DNA of 64,000 nucleotides from Clostridium sp. AM33-3 (lineage in GTDB: Bacteria; Bacillota; Clostridia; Lachnospirales; Lachnospiraceae), in contig NZ_QUIV01000007.1 in the NCBI RefSeq assembly GCF_003480315.1, positions 54,936 through 118,935 on the forward strand, in the 5' to 3' direction. Within the stretch, counting starts at the first letter, position 1, and each line of letters opens with the position of its first letter. Made by a program: the position numbers and the translations under genes. Under the pieces are notes generated by a model. That model saw nothing but the letters and a program-made list of their open reading frames with translations. It did not search any database and had not been told where the DNA came from. Positions 33,676-42,299 of this stretch are shown piece by piece.

Positions 33676-34691
33676 AATTATTATCCATTGCAATTCCCTG
33701 TTATAATTCAGAAGCCTACATGAGAAACTGCATTGAGTCCCTGCTTCCGGGCGGAGATGAGGTGGAGATCCTGATCGTAGATGACGGCTCTGTCAAGGAC
33801 AACACTGCCCAGATCGCGGACGAGTACGAGGCACGCTATCCGGGTATCTGCCGTGCAATCCATCAGGAGAACGGCGGTCATGGTGAGGCCGTAAACGCAG
33901 GACTGCGGGCAGCAACCGGTATTTATTTTAAAGTTGTAGACAGTGATGACTGGGTCAACGCAGAGGCGTACAAAGAGGTCCTGGAGACCCTGCGCAGCTT
34001 CGTTATGGGTGAGCAGACACTGGATATGCTGATCACTAATTTCGTATACGAGAAGCAGGGCGCAAAGCACAAACGCGTCATGCAGTACCGCACGGCTCTG
34101 CCAAAGCGCCAGCTTTGCACCTGGAAGGATGTGAAGGTGTTCATGCTGGGCCAGTACATTCTCATGCATTCTGTGATCTACCGTACCCAGATGCTGAAGG
34201 AGTGTGGTCTGGAACTGCCGAAGCACACCTTCTATGTAGATAATATTTTCGTATTCCAGCCGCTGCCGTACGTGAAGACCTTCTACTACCTGGATGTAAA
34301 CTTTTACCGCTATTTCATCGGCAGACAGGATCAGTCTGTGAATGAGCAGGTCATGATCGGCCGTATTGACCAGCAGCTTTTAGTGACCCGTCTGATGCTC
34401 GGATACTATCACAGCGCAAAGATCACGAGCTACAAGCTCCGCCATTACATGGTGCGCTACCTGGAAATCATGATGACCATCTGCTCCATCCTGGCCATCA
34501 AATCCGGCACCGATGAGAACATGGAAAAGAAAAAGCAGATATGGGAAGATCTGCGGGAGCAGGATCTGGCTCTGTATATGCGCCTGCGCTGGGGCTTTTT
34601 GGGACAGAGCATGAATCTTCCTGGCAAGAGCGGCCGCACCGTATCCATTGCCGGCTACAAGATCAGCCAGAAGTTCTTTGGATTTAACTAG
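33672..34691 (+). CDS. family 2 glycosyltransferase
   Basis: The 339-residue GT-A fold enzyme has an N-terminal LSIAIPCYNSEAYMRNCIESLL, nucleotide-binding ILIVDDGS, GHGEAVNAGLRAATGIYFKVVDSDDW with a DxD-type site, and a C-terminal helical region. It has no membrane helix, so it is likely cytosolic or peripheral, adding a sugar to a surface glycan or lipid. A strong site (CCAAGGAGG) precedes the ATG, and it overlaps the CPBP protease gene. The acceptor is unknown. Confidence 0.9.
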   Translation: MKLLSIAIPCYNSEAYMRNCIESLLPGGDEVEILIVDDGSVKDNTAQIADEYEARYPGICRAIHQENGGHGEAVNAGLRAATGIYFKVVDSDDWVNAEAYKEVLETLRSFVMGEQTLDMLITNFVYEKQGAKHKRVMQYRTALPKRQLCTWKDVKVFMLGQYILMHSVIYRTQMLKECGLELPKHTFYVDNIFVFQPLPYVKTFYYLDVNFYRYFIGRQDQSVNEQVMIGRIDQQLLVTRLMLGYYHSAKITSYKLRHYMVRYLEIMMTICSILAIKSGTDENMEKKKQIWEDLREQDLALYMRLRWGFLGQSMNLPGKSGRTVSIAGYKISQKFFGFN

Positions 34692-34707
34692 TTTTGAAAA
34701 TTTAGAA

Positions 34708-34736
34708 TTGACGATGGTTTTAAAATAGTGTATCAT
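34708..34736 (+). promoter_or_regulatory. promoter of the TRAP transporter operon
   Basis: TTGACG (34708-34713) and TATCAT (34731-34736) have a 17-base spacer. It gives a leader of about 365 bases before dctQ. Confidence 0.6.
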
Positions 34737-34742
34737 TATCCC

Positions 34743-35108
34743 GTTAATACTTTAATGAGAAAAAGTAATAATGAGCAAGATACCGGTACACATGTTTGTA
34801 TCTGTTTCTTACAGGAAACAGGGTGGTTTCAAAAAGAAGAGGAAGGTCCGTCCCTGCGTGGGGCGGACCTTTTTTTCCTTAATAAGTTATCAGAAAGCCT
34901 TCGATGCGCGGGGGCGACTGCCGACAGCAGGTCCTTCGCATCGGAATGTCTGAACATCTTACTTCTATACATCGAGTGACTGCCGACAGCAGGTTCTTTG
35001 TATGCCAACAATTCCGAAACAAAAAACAGGTTGTATTCAAAAATCATAACAGGGGGATTCTGCCCTTTTATGAGGTATCACACAACAGGGAAAGGGGTTA
35101 AAGGGTAT
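34743..35108 (+). promoter_or_regulatory. structured leader of the TRAP operon with internal terminator
   Basis: This region without genes between the promoter and dctQ holds several structures. GATAC/GTATC and CTGTTTC/GGAAACAG helices lie near 34780-34820. An intrinsic terminator is at 34843-34878 (AAGGTCCGTCCC arm, T7 tail). A hairpin TTCGATGCG/CGCATCGGAA lies at about 34900-34943, and a 17-bp direct repeat GACTGCCGACAGCAGGT is at 34916 and 34978. The terminator may attenuate the operon; no known riboswitch class is recognised. Confidence 0.5.
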
Positions 35109-35600
35109 ATGAAAACCTATAAAAAACTCATGAATGCCCTCGCAGGACTGGAAAAGCTGGTGCTGGAAATCGCAACGGTACTGATTCTCGTCCTGACGGT
35201 GGGAAATGTATTTTCACGAAAAGTCATTCATCAGTCCTGGTCTTTTACCGAGGAACTGGTGGTTGCAGTGTTTGTACTGATCACGCTGCTTGCGGCAGCG
35301 TTAGCATGCCGGGATGGCGAGCTGGTTAATCTGACCATTCTGACAGACCGTCTTCCGGCGCAGGTAAGAAAAGTGTTTTTGCTTTTCAGCACCATTCTTT
35401 CCGTAGCCTTCACCGCAGTACTGTTTAAATATGGCCTGGATAAGGTCATCACCCAGATGCAGAACGGCAAGCGTACCTTCGTGCTGAACTGGCCGGAGTG
35501 GATCTTCTGGTCCTTTGTGCCGATCGGCGCAGCCTGCATGATCCTGCATTTTATTGAGTTTTATCTTGACAGCTGTGGAAAGGAGGACAATGACAAATGA
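35109..35600 (+). CDS. dctQ: TRAP transporter small permease subunit (DctQ)
   Basis: The 163-residue protein has four membrane helices (about residues 20-40, 52-72, 93-113, 132-152) and the DctQ pattern NVFSRKVIHQSWSFTEELVVAVFVLITLLAAALA. DctQ binds the large DctM subunit in Na+-driven uptake of organic acids. ATG 35109 follows GGGAAAGGGG; the frame extends upstream to 34998 without a site. It overlaps the next gene by four bases (ATGA). Confidence 0.92.
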   Translation: MKTYKKLMNALAGLEKLVLEIATVLILVLTVGNVFSRKVIHQSWSFTEELVVAVFVLITLLAAALACRDGELVNLTILTDRLPAQVRKVFLLFSTILSVAFTAVLFKYGLDKVITQMQNGKRTFVLNWPEWIFWSFVPIGAACMILHFIEFYLDSCGKEDNDK

Positions 35601-38600
35601 TCAGTGCAGTATTATTTGTTTCCTTTTTTATTTTCCTGATCATGGGTATTCCGATTGGAATCTGTCTCGGTCTTTCTTCCGTATGTGCGATTCTCTATTC
35701 CGGCACATCCTTAACGATCGTGGCAACCAACATGTATTCCGGCATCAGCAAGTTTCTGCTGCTTGCCATTCCGTTTTTTGTACTGTCCGGCAACATCATG
35801 GCAAAGGCAGGCATCTCCAAGCGCCTGATCAGGTTCGTTAATACCTGTGTCGGACACAGAAGAGGCGGCATCGCCATCGTGTGTGTAATCGTAGCCTGCT
35901 TCTTTGGCGCGATCTCCGGTTCCGGTCCGGCTACCGTGGCAGCGCTGGGGGCAGTCCTGATCCCGGCCATGATCGAGCAGGGCGGCTTCTCCGCACCGTT
36001 CTCCGCGGCCTTAATGGCAACGGCAAGCTCCATCGCCATTGTCATCCCGCCAAGTATCGCATTCGTTGTTTACGCATCCATCACCGGGGTTTCGATTGCG
36101 GATATGTTTACCGCAGGAATCGTTCCGGGTATTTTAATGGGTGTGGCTTTAGTCATCGTGGTTATGATCGAGGCCCGCAAGAACAACATCCAGTCCAGCC
36201 AGAAGCGCGCCAGCGGAAAAGAGCGCTGGGAGGCATTCAAGGACGCGTTCTGGGGACTGTTAATGCCCGTCATCATCCTGGGCGGCATTTACGGCGGTAT
36301 CTTTACCCCGACCGAGGCAGCAGCCGTATCCGTTGTATATGGTCTGTTTGTCGGTATCTTTATTTACAGGGAAGTAAGCTTTAAGGATCTGCGTGGGCTT
36401 CTCGTGGAGTCCGGAAAGACCACCGGCGGTATCATGCTCATTGTAGCAAGCGCCTCTCTGTTCTCCTTTGTATGCACCAAATTCGGTATCGCCCAGGCGG
36501 CATCCGATTTACTGGGAAGCATTGCCCACAACCAGTTCACCTTCCTTCTGATCGTGAATGTGATCTTCCTGATCGCAGGCTGCTTTATCGATGCAAACTC
36601 TGCAATGTACATCTTCATCCCGATCATGCTGCCGGTATGTAAGGCCCTGGGTTACGATGTGGTAGCGTTCGGTATCGTGGCAACCGTGAACCTGGCCATC
36701 GGTCAGGTAACTCCGCCGGTCGGCGTAAACCTGTTTGTTGCGATTTCCGTAAAACTCAAAAAAGGCATGGAGGTGGACATTCCGAAGATTTCCCGTGCCG
36801 TTATGCCGATGATCGTGGCCTCTGTTATCGTTCTGCTGCTGATCACCTATGTACCGTCTATTTCCACCTTTCTTCCGAAGGCACTGGCAGGAGAGGGCTC
36901 CTACAGCGGAACCGTTGCGGCTTCCTCTGACGGTCAGGCAGATAGTGAAAAGGACAGCGGTCCGGCTGACTTTAACGAGATTGGCGATTACAGTAATTTA
37001 GACTGGAAAGAGCAGACCTGGAACTTCACCTGTTCCACCACTGAGACCAGTACCTGGGCTGAGGGTGGACGCAAATTCGGCGAGCTTATGGAAAAGGCAA
37101 CCGGCGGCAAGATCAAGGTCAATGTATATGCAGCAGACCAGCTGACTAACGGAAACCAGTCCGAGGGAATCCAGGCGCTGATGAATGGCGATCCGGTTCA
37201 GATCTCCATGCACAGTAACCTGATCTACTCTGCGTTTGACCCACGCTTCAACGTGGTATCCCTGCCATACCTTTTCAGCTCCGTAGAGGAGGCTGACGCC
37301 ATGTTAGACGGCAGAGCCGGTGATATGTTAAAAGACATCTTAGCCGAGTATGACCTGCACTGCATGGGTATTGCAGAGAACGGCTTCCGCCAGCTGACCA
37401 ACAGCGTCCGCGAGATCAGATCCGTGGATGATATGAAAAACTTAAAGGTCCGTGTTGCAGGAAGCAATCTGCTCATGGAGTGCTATAAGAGATGGGGCGC
37501 AGATGCCACGAATATGAACTGGTCCGAGACCTACACCGCGCTGCAGCAAAAGACCGTAGACGGACAGGAAAATCCGCTTCCGGCAATCGACGCGGCAAGC
37601 GTTCAGGAGGTACAGCCTTACTGTTCTTTATGGAACGCAAATTATGACTGTCTGTTCTTCTGCATTAACCAGAAGATTTATGATGCTCTGACACCGGAGC
37701 AGCAGGCTGTGGTCGATGAGGCAGGCCAGAAAGCGGTTGATTATGAGCGTTACATCAACCGTGCCGGTGATGAGGAGATCATGGACCGCTGGCAGAATGA
37801 CAATGGAGTGACCATTACCAGATACGAGGATATGGATGTAGATTCCTTCCAAAATGCTGTTTCCGGCGTAGCTGAGTGGTATCAGAAAGAGCTGGAGAAT
37901 CAGGGCTACAAAGATGCAGCAGACCTGATCGCAGTCTTCACCGAGAAATCGGACAGCAGCATCGGTGCAGATTCCGTAGAGGACCACAGTGATCTTGGAT
38001 GGAAAGAGCAGACCTGGAACTTTACCTGCTCCACAACCGAGACCAGTACCTGGGCCGAGGGCGGCCGCAAGTTCGGTGAGCTCGTTGAAAAAGCCACCGG
38101 CGGAAAGATCAAGGTCAACGTATACGCGGCAGACCAGCTGACCAACGGTAACCAGTCCGAGGGCATCCAGGCTCTGATCGATGGGGATCCGGTTCAGATC
38201 TCCATGCACAGTAACCTGATCTACTCTGCATTTGACCCGCGCTTTAACGTGGTATCCCTGCCATATCTGTTTGATTCTGTTGAGGATGCGGACGCCATGT
38301 TAGACGGTGAGGCCGGTGAGATGTTAAAAGACATTTTAAGCGAGTATGGCCTGCACTGCATGGGTATCGCGGAGAATGGTTTCCGTGAACTGACTAACAG
38401 TGTCCGCGAGATCAGGTCTGTTGAGGACATGAAAAACCTGAAGATCCGTGTAGCGGGAAGCAACCTGCTTATGGAGTGCTATAAGCGCTGGGGCGCAGAT
38501 GCCACCAATATGAACTGGTCTGAGACCTACACCGCACTGCAGCAGAAGACGGTGGAAGGCCAGGAGAATCCGCTTCCGGCCATCGATGCCGCAAGCGTAC

Positions 38601-38944
38601 AGGAGGTACAGCCATACTGTTCCTTATGGAATGCAAACTATGACTGCCTGTTCTTCTGCATCAACCAGAAGATTTACGATGATCTGACACCGGAGCAGCA
38701 GGCGGTTATTGACGAGTGCGGCGCGCTGGCTACCCGCTACGAGCGTGAGATCAACCGTGCCGGTGACGAGGAGATCATGAAGCGCTGGACTGAAAAGAAC
38801 GGCGTGACCATCACTTCTCACGAGGACCTGGATATTGATTCCTTCAAGACGGCCGTAGACGGAATTGATGACTGGTTTGTAAATGAGCTGAAGGCACAGA
38901 ATTATGAGGATGCAGAGGCTCTGATAGCAGCATTCCGGAAATAA
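35597..38944 (+). CDS. TRAP large permease (DctM) fused to two tandem substrate-binding domains
   Basis: This single 1115-residue frame contains three parts. Residues 1 to about 430 are a complete DctM permease (GIPIGICLGLSS, GAISGSGPATVAALG, TPPVGVNLFVA). A Ser/Gly/Asp-rich linker follows. Then come two DctP-type solute-binding domains, about 469-795 and 801-1115, offset by exactly 332 residues (W at 37004 and 38000). By eye they differ at 16 of the first 240 positions, and both keep the carboxylate-binding arginine region K(V/I)RVAGSN. Normal TRAP systems use a free or lipid-anchored DctP. Neither domain has a signal peptide, so the permease C-terminus must deliver them outside the cell. 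Confidence 0.92.
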   Translation: MISAVLFVSFFIFLIMGIPIGICLGLSSVCAILYSGTSLTIVATNMYSGISKFLLLAIPFFVLSGNIMAKAGISKRLIRFVNTCVGHRRGGIAIVCVIVACFFGAISGSGPATVAALGAVLIPAMIEQGGFSAPFSAALMATASSIAIVIPPSIAFVVYASITGVSIADMFTAGIVPGILMGVALVIVVMIEARKNNIQSSQKRASGKERWEAFKDAFWGLLMPVIILGGIYGGIFTPTEAAAVSVVYGLFVGIFIYREVSFKDLRGLLVESGKTTGGIMLIVASASLFSFVCTKFGIAQAASDLLGSIAHNQFTFLLIVNVIFLIAGCFIDANSAMYIFIPIMLPVCKALGYDVVAFGIVATVNLAIGQVTPPVGVNLFVAISVKLKKGMEVDIPKISRAVMPMIVASVIVLLLITYVPSISTFLPKALAGEGSYSGTVAASSDGQADSEKDSGPADFNEIGDYSNLDWKEQTWNFTCSTTETSTWAEGGRKFGELMEKATGGKIKVNVYAADQLTNGNQSEGIQALMNGDPVQISMHSNLIYSAFDPRFNVVSLPYLFSSVEEADAMLDGRAGDMLKDILAEYDLHCMGIAENGFRQLTNSVREIRSVDDMKNLKVRVAGSNLLMECYKRWGADATNMNWSETYTALQQKTVDGQENPLPAIDAASVQEVQPYCSLWNANYDCLFFCINQKIYDALTPEQQAVVDEAGQKAVDYERYINRAGDEEIMDRWQNDNGVTITRYEDMDVDSFQNAVSGVAEWYQKELENQGYKDAADLIAVFTEKSDSSIGADSVEDHSDLGWKEQTWNFTCSTTETSTWAEGGRKFGELVEKATGGKIKVNVYAADQLTNGNQSEGIQALIDGDPVQISMHSNLIYSAFDPRFNVVSLPYLFDSVEDADAMLDGEAGEMLKDILSEYGLHCMGIAENGFRELTNSVREIRSVEDMKNLKIRVAGSNLLMECYKRWGADATNMNWSETYTALQQKTVEGQENPLPAIDAASVQEVQPYCSLWNANYDCLFFCINQKIYDDLTPEQQAVIDECGALATRYEREINRAGDEEIMKRWTEKNGVTITSHEDLDIDSFKTAVDGIDDWFVNELKAQNYEDAEALIAAFRK
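37004..38941 (+). repeat. tandem 996-bp direct duplication inside the TRAP fusion gene
   Basis: Unit 1 starts at 37004 and unit 2 at 38000. Protein similarity is very high, while the DNA differs mainly at third positions. In the first 27 codons I count ten synonymous changes against one amino-acid change. The duplication is therefore old and selected at protein level. Confidence 0.9.
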
Positions 38945-38948
38945 AATT

Positions 38949-39527
38949 ATGATAACAGAATGGAGCATAAAGAAAGCGGATGGCCGGGGAGAAATCCGAA
39001 TTTCGGTCATCCGCTCCGCCAGAAAAAGCCTTGGCCTGGAAGTGCGGGATGCCAATACGGTTCTGGCCCGGATTCCGACCCGCGTTTCCGACCGGGAGCT
39101 GAAGGCCTTTGTGGAAAATCACCGAAGCTGGATCCTGGAGAAAACAGAGGTCATGGCAGAGCGTGAGGAGAAACGGAAGAGCACACCGGCACCGCCGCCG
39201 GAGCTTTTAAGCAAAACGGACCGGATGAAAATCCAGTTAAAGATCGGAAAGCGGGTGCGGCACTACTGTGAGGCAATGGGTGTGACAGTCGGTTATGTTA
39301 CCGTAAAGAACCAGAAGACTCGCTGGGGCAGCTGCAGCGCGAAGGGGAATGTTAATTTCAATTACCAGCTGGCATTTCTGCCGGATGAGCTGCTGGACTA
39401 TGTGGTGATACACGAACTGGCCCACAGGCGCCATATGAACCATTCCAGAGCATTCTGGGCGGAGGTGGAGAAGTATTGTCCGGATTACCTGGAGAGAAGA
39501 GAACAGCTGAAAGAGTATTCTTTGTAG
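38949..39527 (+). CDS. YgjP/SprT-like (M48 family) metallopeptidase
   Basis: This 192-residue protein of the YgjP/DUF45 type has WGSCSAKGNVNFNYQLAFLPDELLDYVVIHELAHRRHMNHS, with the zinc motif HELAH and a following HxxxF. Such proteins are predicted zinc peptidases with unknown substrates. It starts four bases after the TRAP stop codon and precedes acylphosphatase by nine bases, so all three may share a message. No strong binding site is visible, so translation may be coupled to the TRAP fusion gene. Confidence 0.88.
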   Translation: MITEWSIKKADGRGEIRISVIRSARKSLGLEVRDANTVLARIPTRVSDRELKAFVENHRSWILEKTEVMAEREEKRKSTPAPPPELLSKTDRMKIQLKIGKRVRHYCEAMGVTVGYVTVKNQKTRWGSCSAKGNVNFNYQLAFLPDELLDYVVIHELAHRRHMNHSRAFWAEVEKYCPDYLERREQLKEYSL

Positions 39528-39536
39528 GAGGGTGCT

Positions 39537-39809
39537 ATGGCAGATGTAAGAAAACGCATTATTTTCCGTGGCCGCGTGCAGGGCGTGGGCTTCCGCTATA
39601 CCGCAAAATACCTTGCACAGTCCCTGGGGCTGACCGGCTGGGTGCGCAATGAGTATGATGGAACCGTTCTTCTGGAAATCCAGGGAAGCGAGTATATGAT
39701 CAATAAGCTGCTGATGGGATTAAACCATAACCAGTTCATTACCATTGAGTGGATGGATACAGAGGAGCTTCCTTTGGACAAAGAGGAAAAGAGCTTTTCT
39801 GTCCGGTAG
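39537..39809 (+). CDS. acyP: acylphosphatase
   Basis: The 90-residue enzyme hydrolyses acyl phosphates such as carbamoyl or acetyl phosphate. The active-site loop GRVQGVGFRY, with catalytic Arg, lies at residues 12-21, and the catalytic Asn lies in GWVRNEYDGTV (about residue 39). GGAGGG precedes the ATG. It follows the YgjP-like gene by nine bases, and a terminator follows. The length is standard for the family. Confidence 0.94.
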   Translation: MADVRKRIIFRGRVQGVGFRYTAKYLAQSLGLTGWVRNEYDGTVLLEIQGSEYMINKLLMGLNHNQFITIEWMDTEELPLDKEEKSFSVR

Positions 39810-39827
39810 AGCAATATTTTTATAGAA

Positions 39828-39862
39828 AAAGAGGCGGCTGATGAAAATCAGTGGCCTCTTTT
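39828..39862. terminator. bidirectional terminator
   Basis: AAAGAGGC..CTGAT (39828-39842) pairs with ATCAG..GCCTCTTT (39847-39861) with a two-base internal bulge. It lies between convergent genes. Confidence 0.7.
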
Positions 39863-39865
39863 ATG

Positions 39866-41215
39866 CTATGAGGATATATGCCTGTTCCAGAATTCTTCGG
39901 AGCATTTTTTGACCTGTGGACTCAGCAGGACCAGTGCGATTAGGTTCGGAATGGTGAGCAGGCCCAGGGCAATATCCTGAATGGTCCAGACGATGTCTAT
40001 GGCGGTAATAGATCCGATCATGCAGAACAGCGGGAAAAAATATCTGAATTTTTCCGCGATCCGGTGACCGAACAGATAATTTAGGCCAACAAAACCGAAG
40101 TACCACTGACTCATCAGAGTGGTGGTGCAGAATAAAAGCAGGCTGATGATGACCAGATATTTCAGAGGATCCCACACTGTGGAAAAAGCGTGTATCATCA
40201 GAATGCTTCCGGGCAGACCGGAATCCAGAACGTCGGTTACGCCAAGTACCAGGCCGGAGATGGTGCAGATGACGAATGTGTCTAAAAATACTTCTGTTAC
40301 GCCGGTGATGCCTTGTTCCACAGGATGCTGTACATTTGCCGCAGAATGGATGACTGGCGCGGATCCTTCGCCGGCTTCGTTGGAATAGAGACCACGCGCA
40401 ATCCCTTTCTGCATTGCAATGATCATGCTTCCGGCTGTACCTGCGAGCACCGGGCGAAGTCCAAAGGCTCCGGTGACAATGTTAAGGATCACGTCAGGAA
40501 GACTTGTGATATGCAGCAGGATAATGACCAGCCCGCTGACTACATAGAGCAGTGCCATGGCTGGAACCAGCTTCTGTGTGATGCGCGCGAGGCGTTTCAG
40601 CCCTCCTGCGGAAATTGTAAAAATTAAAATGACCAGAATCACGCCGGTGATTCCTTCTGGAATATGCAAATGATTTTTCATGACGCTGCTGATGGTATTG
40701 GATTGGATAAAGTTTCCTCCGATAATCTGGATCACCATGAAAAATGCACACAGGGAAGCGAGAATGGGAGCATGGAGACCATCACGGATATAGTACATGG
40801 GGCCGCCGGAATAAGTGCCATCCTCATTTTTTACCCGGTAAAGAAGGCCGAGGATGATTTCTCCATATTTGGTTGCCATACCGACAAAAGCTGCAACCCA
40901 CATCCAGAAAATAGCCCCGAGGCATCCGGCGAGAACTGCGGTAGAGACTCCTACGATATTGCCGCTGCCGACACAGGAAGCTACGGCGGTGCACAGAGCC
41001 TGAAAGGATGAAATTGAGTTGGAATCGCTGGAAGCATGTCGTTTGGTTTTCCATGGCTCCAGAAGTGTTTTCCTGATGATATAAGGAAAATGACGTATCT
41101 GGACAAAACCGCTGAGAACGGTATACAATAGTCCGATTCCAAGGAGAACAAATAAGAGCCAGTTTCCCCAGATGATTTGATTTACTCTGTTTAATAGTGG
41201 TGTCAGAATCAGCAT
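39866..41215 (-). CDS. sodium:alanine symporter family (AGCS) amino acid carrier
   Basis: The 449-residue protein has about eleven membrane helices. AGCS marks are SFQALCTAVASCVGSGNIVGVSTAVLAGCLGAIFWMW, GGPMYYIRDGL, GLYSNEAGEGSAPVIHSAA and WYFGFVGLNYLFG. Members import alanine or glycine with Na+. It is the last gene of a minus-strand run MFS-isomerase-AGCS (gaps of 16 and 24 bases), an unexpected partner for sugar-type genes. A GAGGGG site precedes the ATG. Confidence 0.93.
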   Translation of the reverse strand: MLILTPLLNRVNQIIWGNWLLFVLLGIGLLYTVLSGFVQIRHFPYIIRKTLLEPWKTKRHASSDSNSISSFQALCTAVASCVGSGNIVGVSTAVLAGCLGAIFWMWVAAFVGMATKYGEIILGLLYRVKNEDGTYSGGPMYYIRDGLHAPILASLCAFFMVIQIIGGNFIQSNTISSVMKNHLHIPEGITGVILVILIFTISAGGLKRLARITQKLVPAMALLYVVSGLVIILLHITSLPDVILNIVTGAFGLRPVLAGTAGSMIIAMQKGIARGLYSNEAGEGSAPVIHSAANVQHPVEQGITGVTEVFLDTFVICTISGLVLGVTDVLDSGLPGSILMIHAFSTVWDPLKYLVIISLLLFCTTTLMSQWYFGFVGLNYLFGHRIAEKFRYFFPLFCMIGSITAIDIVWTIQDIALGLLTIPNLIALVLLSPQVKKCSEEFWNRHISS

Positions 41216-41239
41216 GCTCCATTCCCCTCTCTGTTGTTG

Positions 41240-42283
41240 TTACTGATTGCGGTATTCTTCACACAGCTTTCTGGTATAAGCCGCGCTCTGTTTAACGCCC
41301 TCCATCTGGAGCTTCAGGCATTCTTCCAGAAGCTCTTCCGAAATCTCCTGCGGATAGTAGTAATCTCCGGGTTTTACGGTCTCCGGATCAAAGAGAGGTG
41401 CTTCTACTTTGAAACAGCCTTCTCCTACGCGGAAAACGCCGCCAGTACCGGGACTGCGCTTAAACTGTGCGCAGTATGGATAACACATTTCCAGATTCAG
41501 GCGGGTGATGGAAGAGTGGTCCAGAATGATCTGAAGCAGATCCTTTAAATCCATATTTCCTTTGCCGACAGGAATTCCGCATACCACATATCCGTAAGGA
41601 TCTTCCGGGCATGGAATTACGATATGATCCTTAAAATGAGTGGTAATGGTATACGGAGCCATTTTCATGGCTGCCTGAGCCGGATCCTCCCAGGCCATCA
41701 TAGAGTTGCCGAAATCAAAATGCAGGCCGATCCAGGGAGTATCCAGTCTTTTCATAACGGCTGCAAGCTCGTCAGATGTCTCATATTCGTGGTTTTCCAG
41801 AGCCAGACGGATCCGGCGCTTTTTTAATTCCGGAATGATCTGACGCAGGGACATGGCTGCTTCATCGAAAACAGCAGGATCAAAATCGCCGCGTACTTTT
41901 GCCTGATCATATTTTCCTTCTCCGCCGGTAGCACGTGAGGCGAGTGGATTTAAGGTGATCGGAATGTAGGTGCGGATGATATCCGCACCTAGAGCTTCCG
42001 CGACATCAAGGACTTTCAGGAGATGTTCCTTCGTAATTCCTTTTGTGGCAAGCTCTGCGTACATATGATAGGATTCCAGAAGGTCCCGTACTCTTTTTAA
42101 GTGTGCGGGGTCATTGCTCATCAGAGTTCCCCATTCCGGGTCCAGATTATAATCTTTTAAAATGTTGATCATGACACCGTCAAAGCCCAGTTCATGAGCT
42201 TTTTCTATAAATCCGAAAATATCCATGCGTTTGTTCTGAAACCAGAGATGGAGACTTTCGGTATCAAGTCCGAGTTTTATCAT
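41240..42283 (-). CDS. sugar phosphate isomerase/epimerase family (xylose isomerase-like TIM barrel)
   Basis: The 347-residue AP-endonuclease-2-type barrel has metal-ligand regions with HEL..DGVMINIL, RLALENHEY, GLHFDFGNSM, TTHFKDHIV and LNLEMCYPY. Family members isomerise sugars or keto-acids, or dehydrate inositols. The operon with an MFS porter and divergence from a DeoR regulator suggest catabolism of an imported carbohydrate or polyol; the substrate is unknown. AGGAGG precedes ATG 42283. Confidence 0.85.
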   Translation of the reverse strand: MIKLGLDTESLHLWFQNKRMDIFGFIEKAHELGFDGVMINILKDYNLDPEWGTLMSNDPAHLKRVRDLLESYHMYAELATKGITKEHLLKVLDVAEALGADIIRTYIPITLNPLASRATGGEGKYDQAKVRGDFDPAVFDEAAMSLRQIIPELKKRRIRLALENHEYETSDELAAVMKRLDTPWIGLHFDFGNSMMAWEDPAQAAMKMAPYTITTHFKDHIVIPCPEDPYGYVVCGIPVGKGNMDLKDLLQIILDHSSITRLNLEMCYPYCAQFKRSPGTGGVFRVGEGCFKVEAPLFDPETVKPGDYYYPQEISEELLEECLKLQMEGVKQSAAYTRKLCEEYRNQ

Positions 42284-42299
42284 ATGAAAAATCCTCCTG

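Noticed and set aside
34728..34979. Small frames in the TRAP leader (60-83 residues)
   Set aside because: They read through the terminator and direct repeats, have no ribosome site and resemble no protein family.
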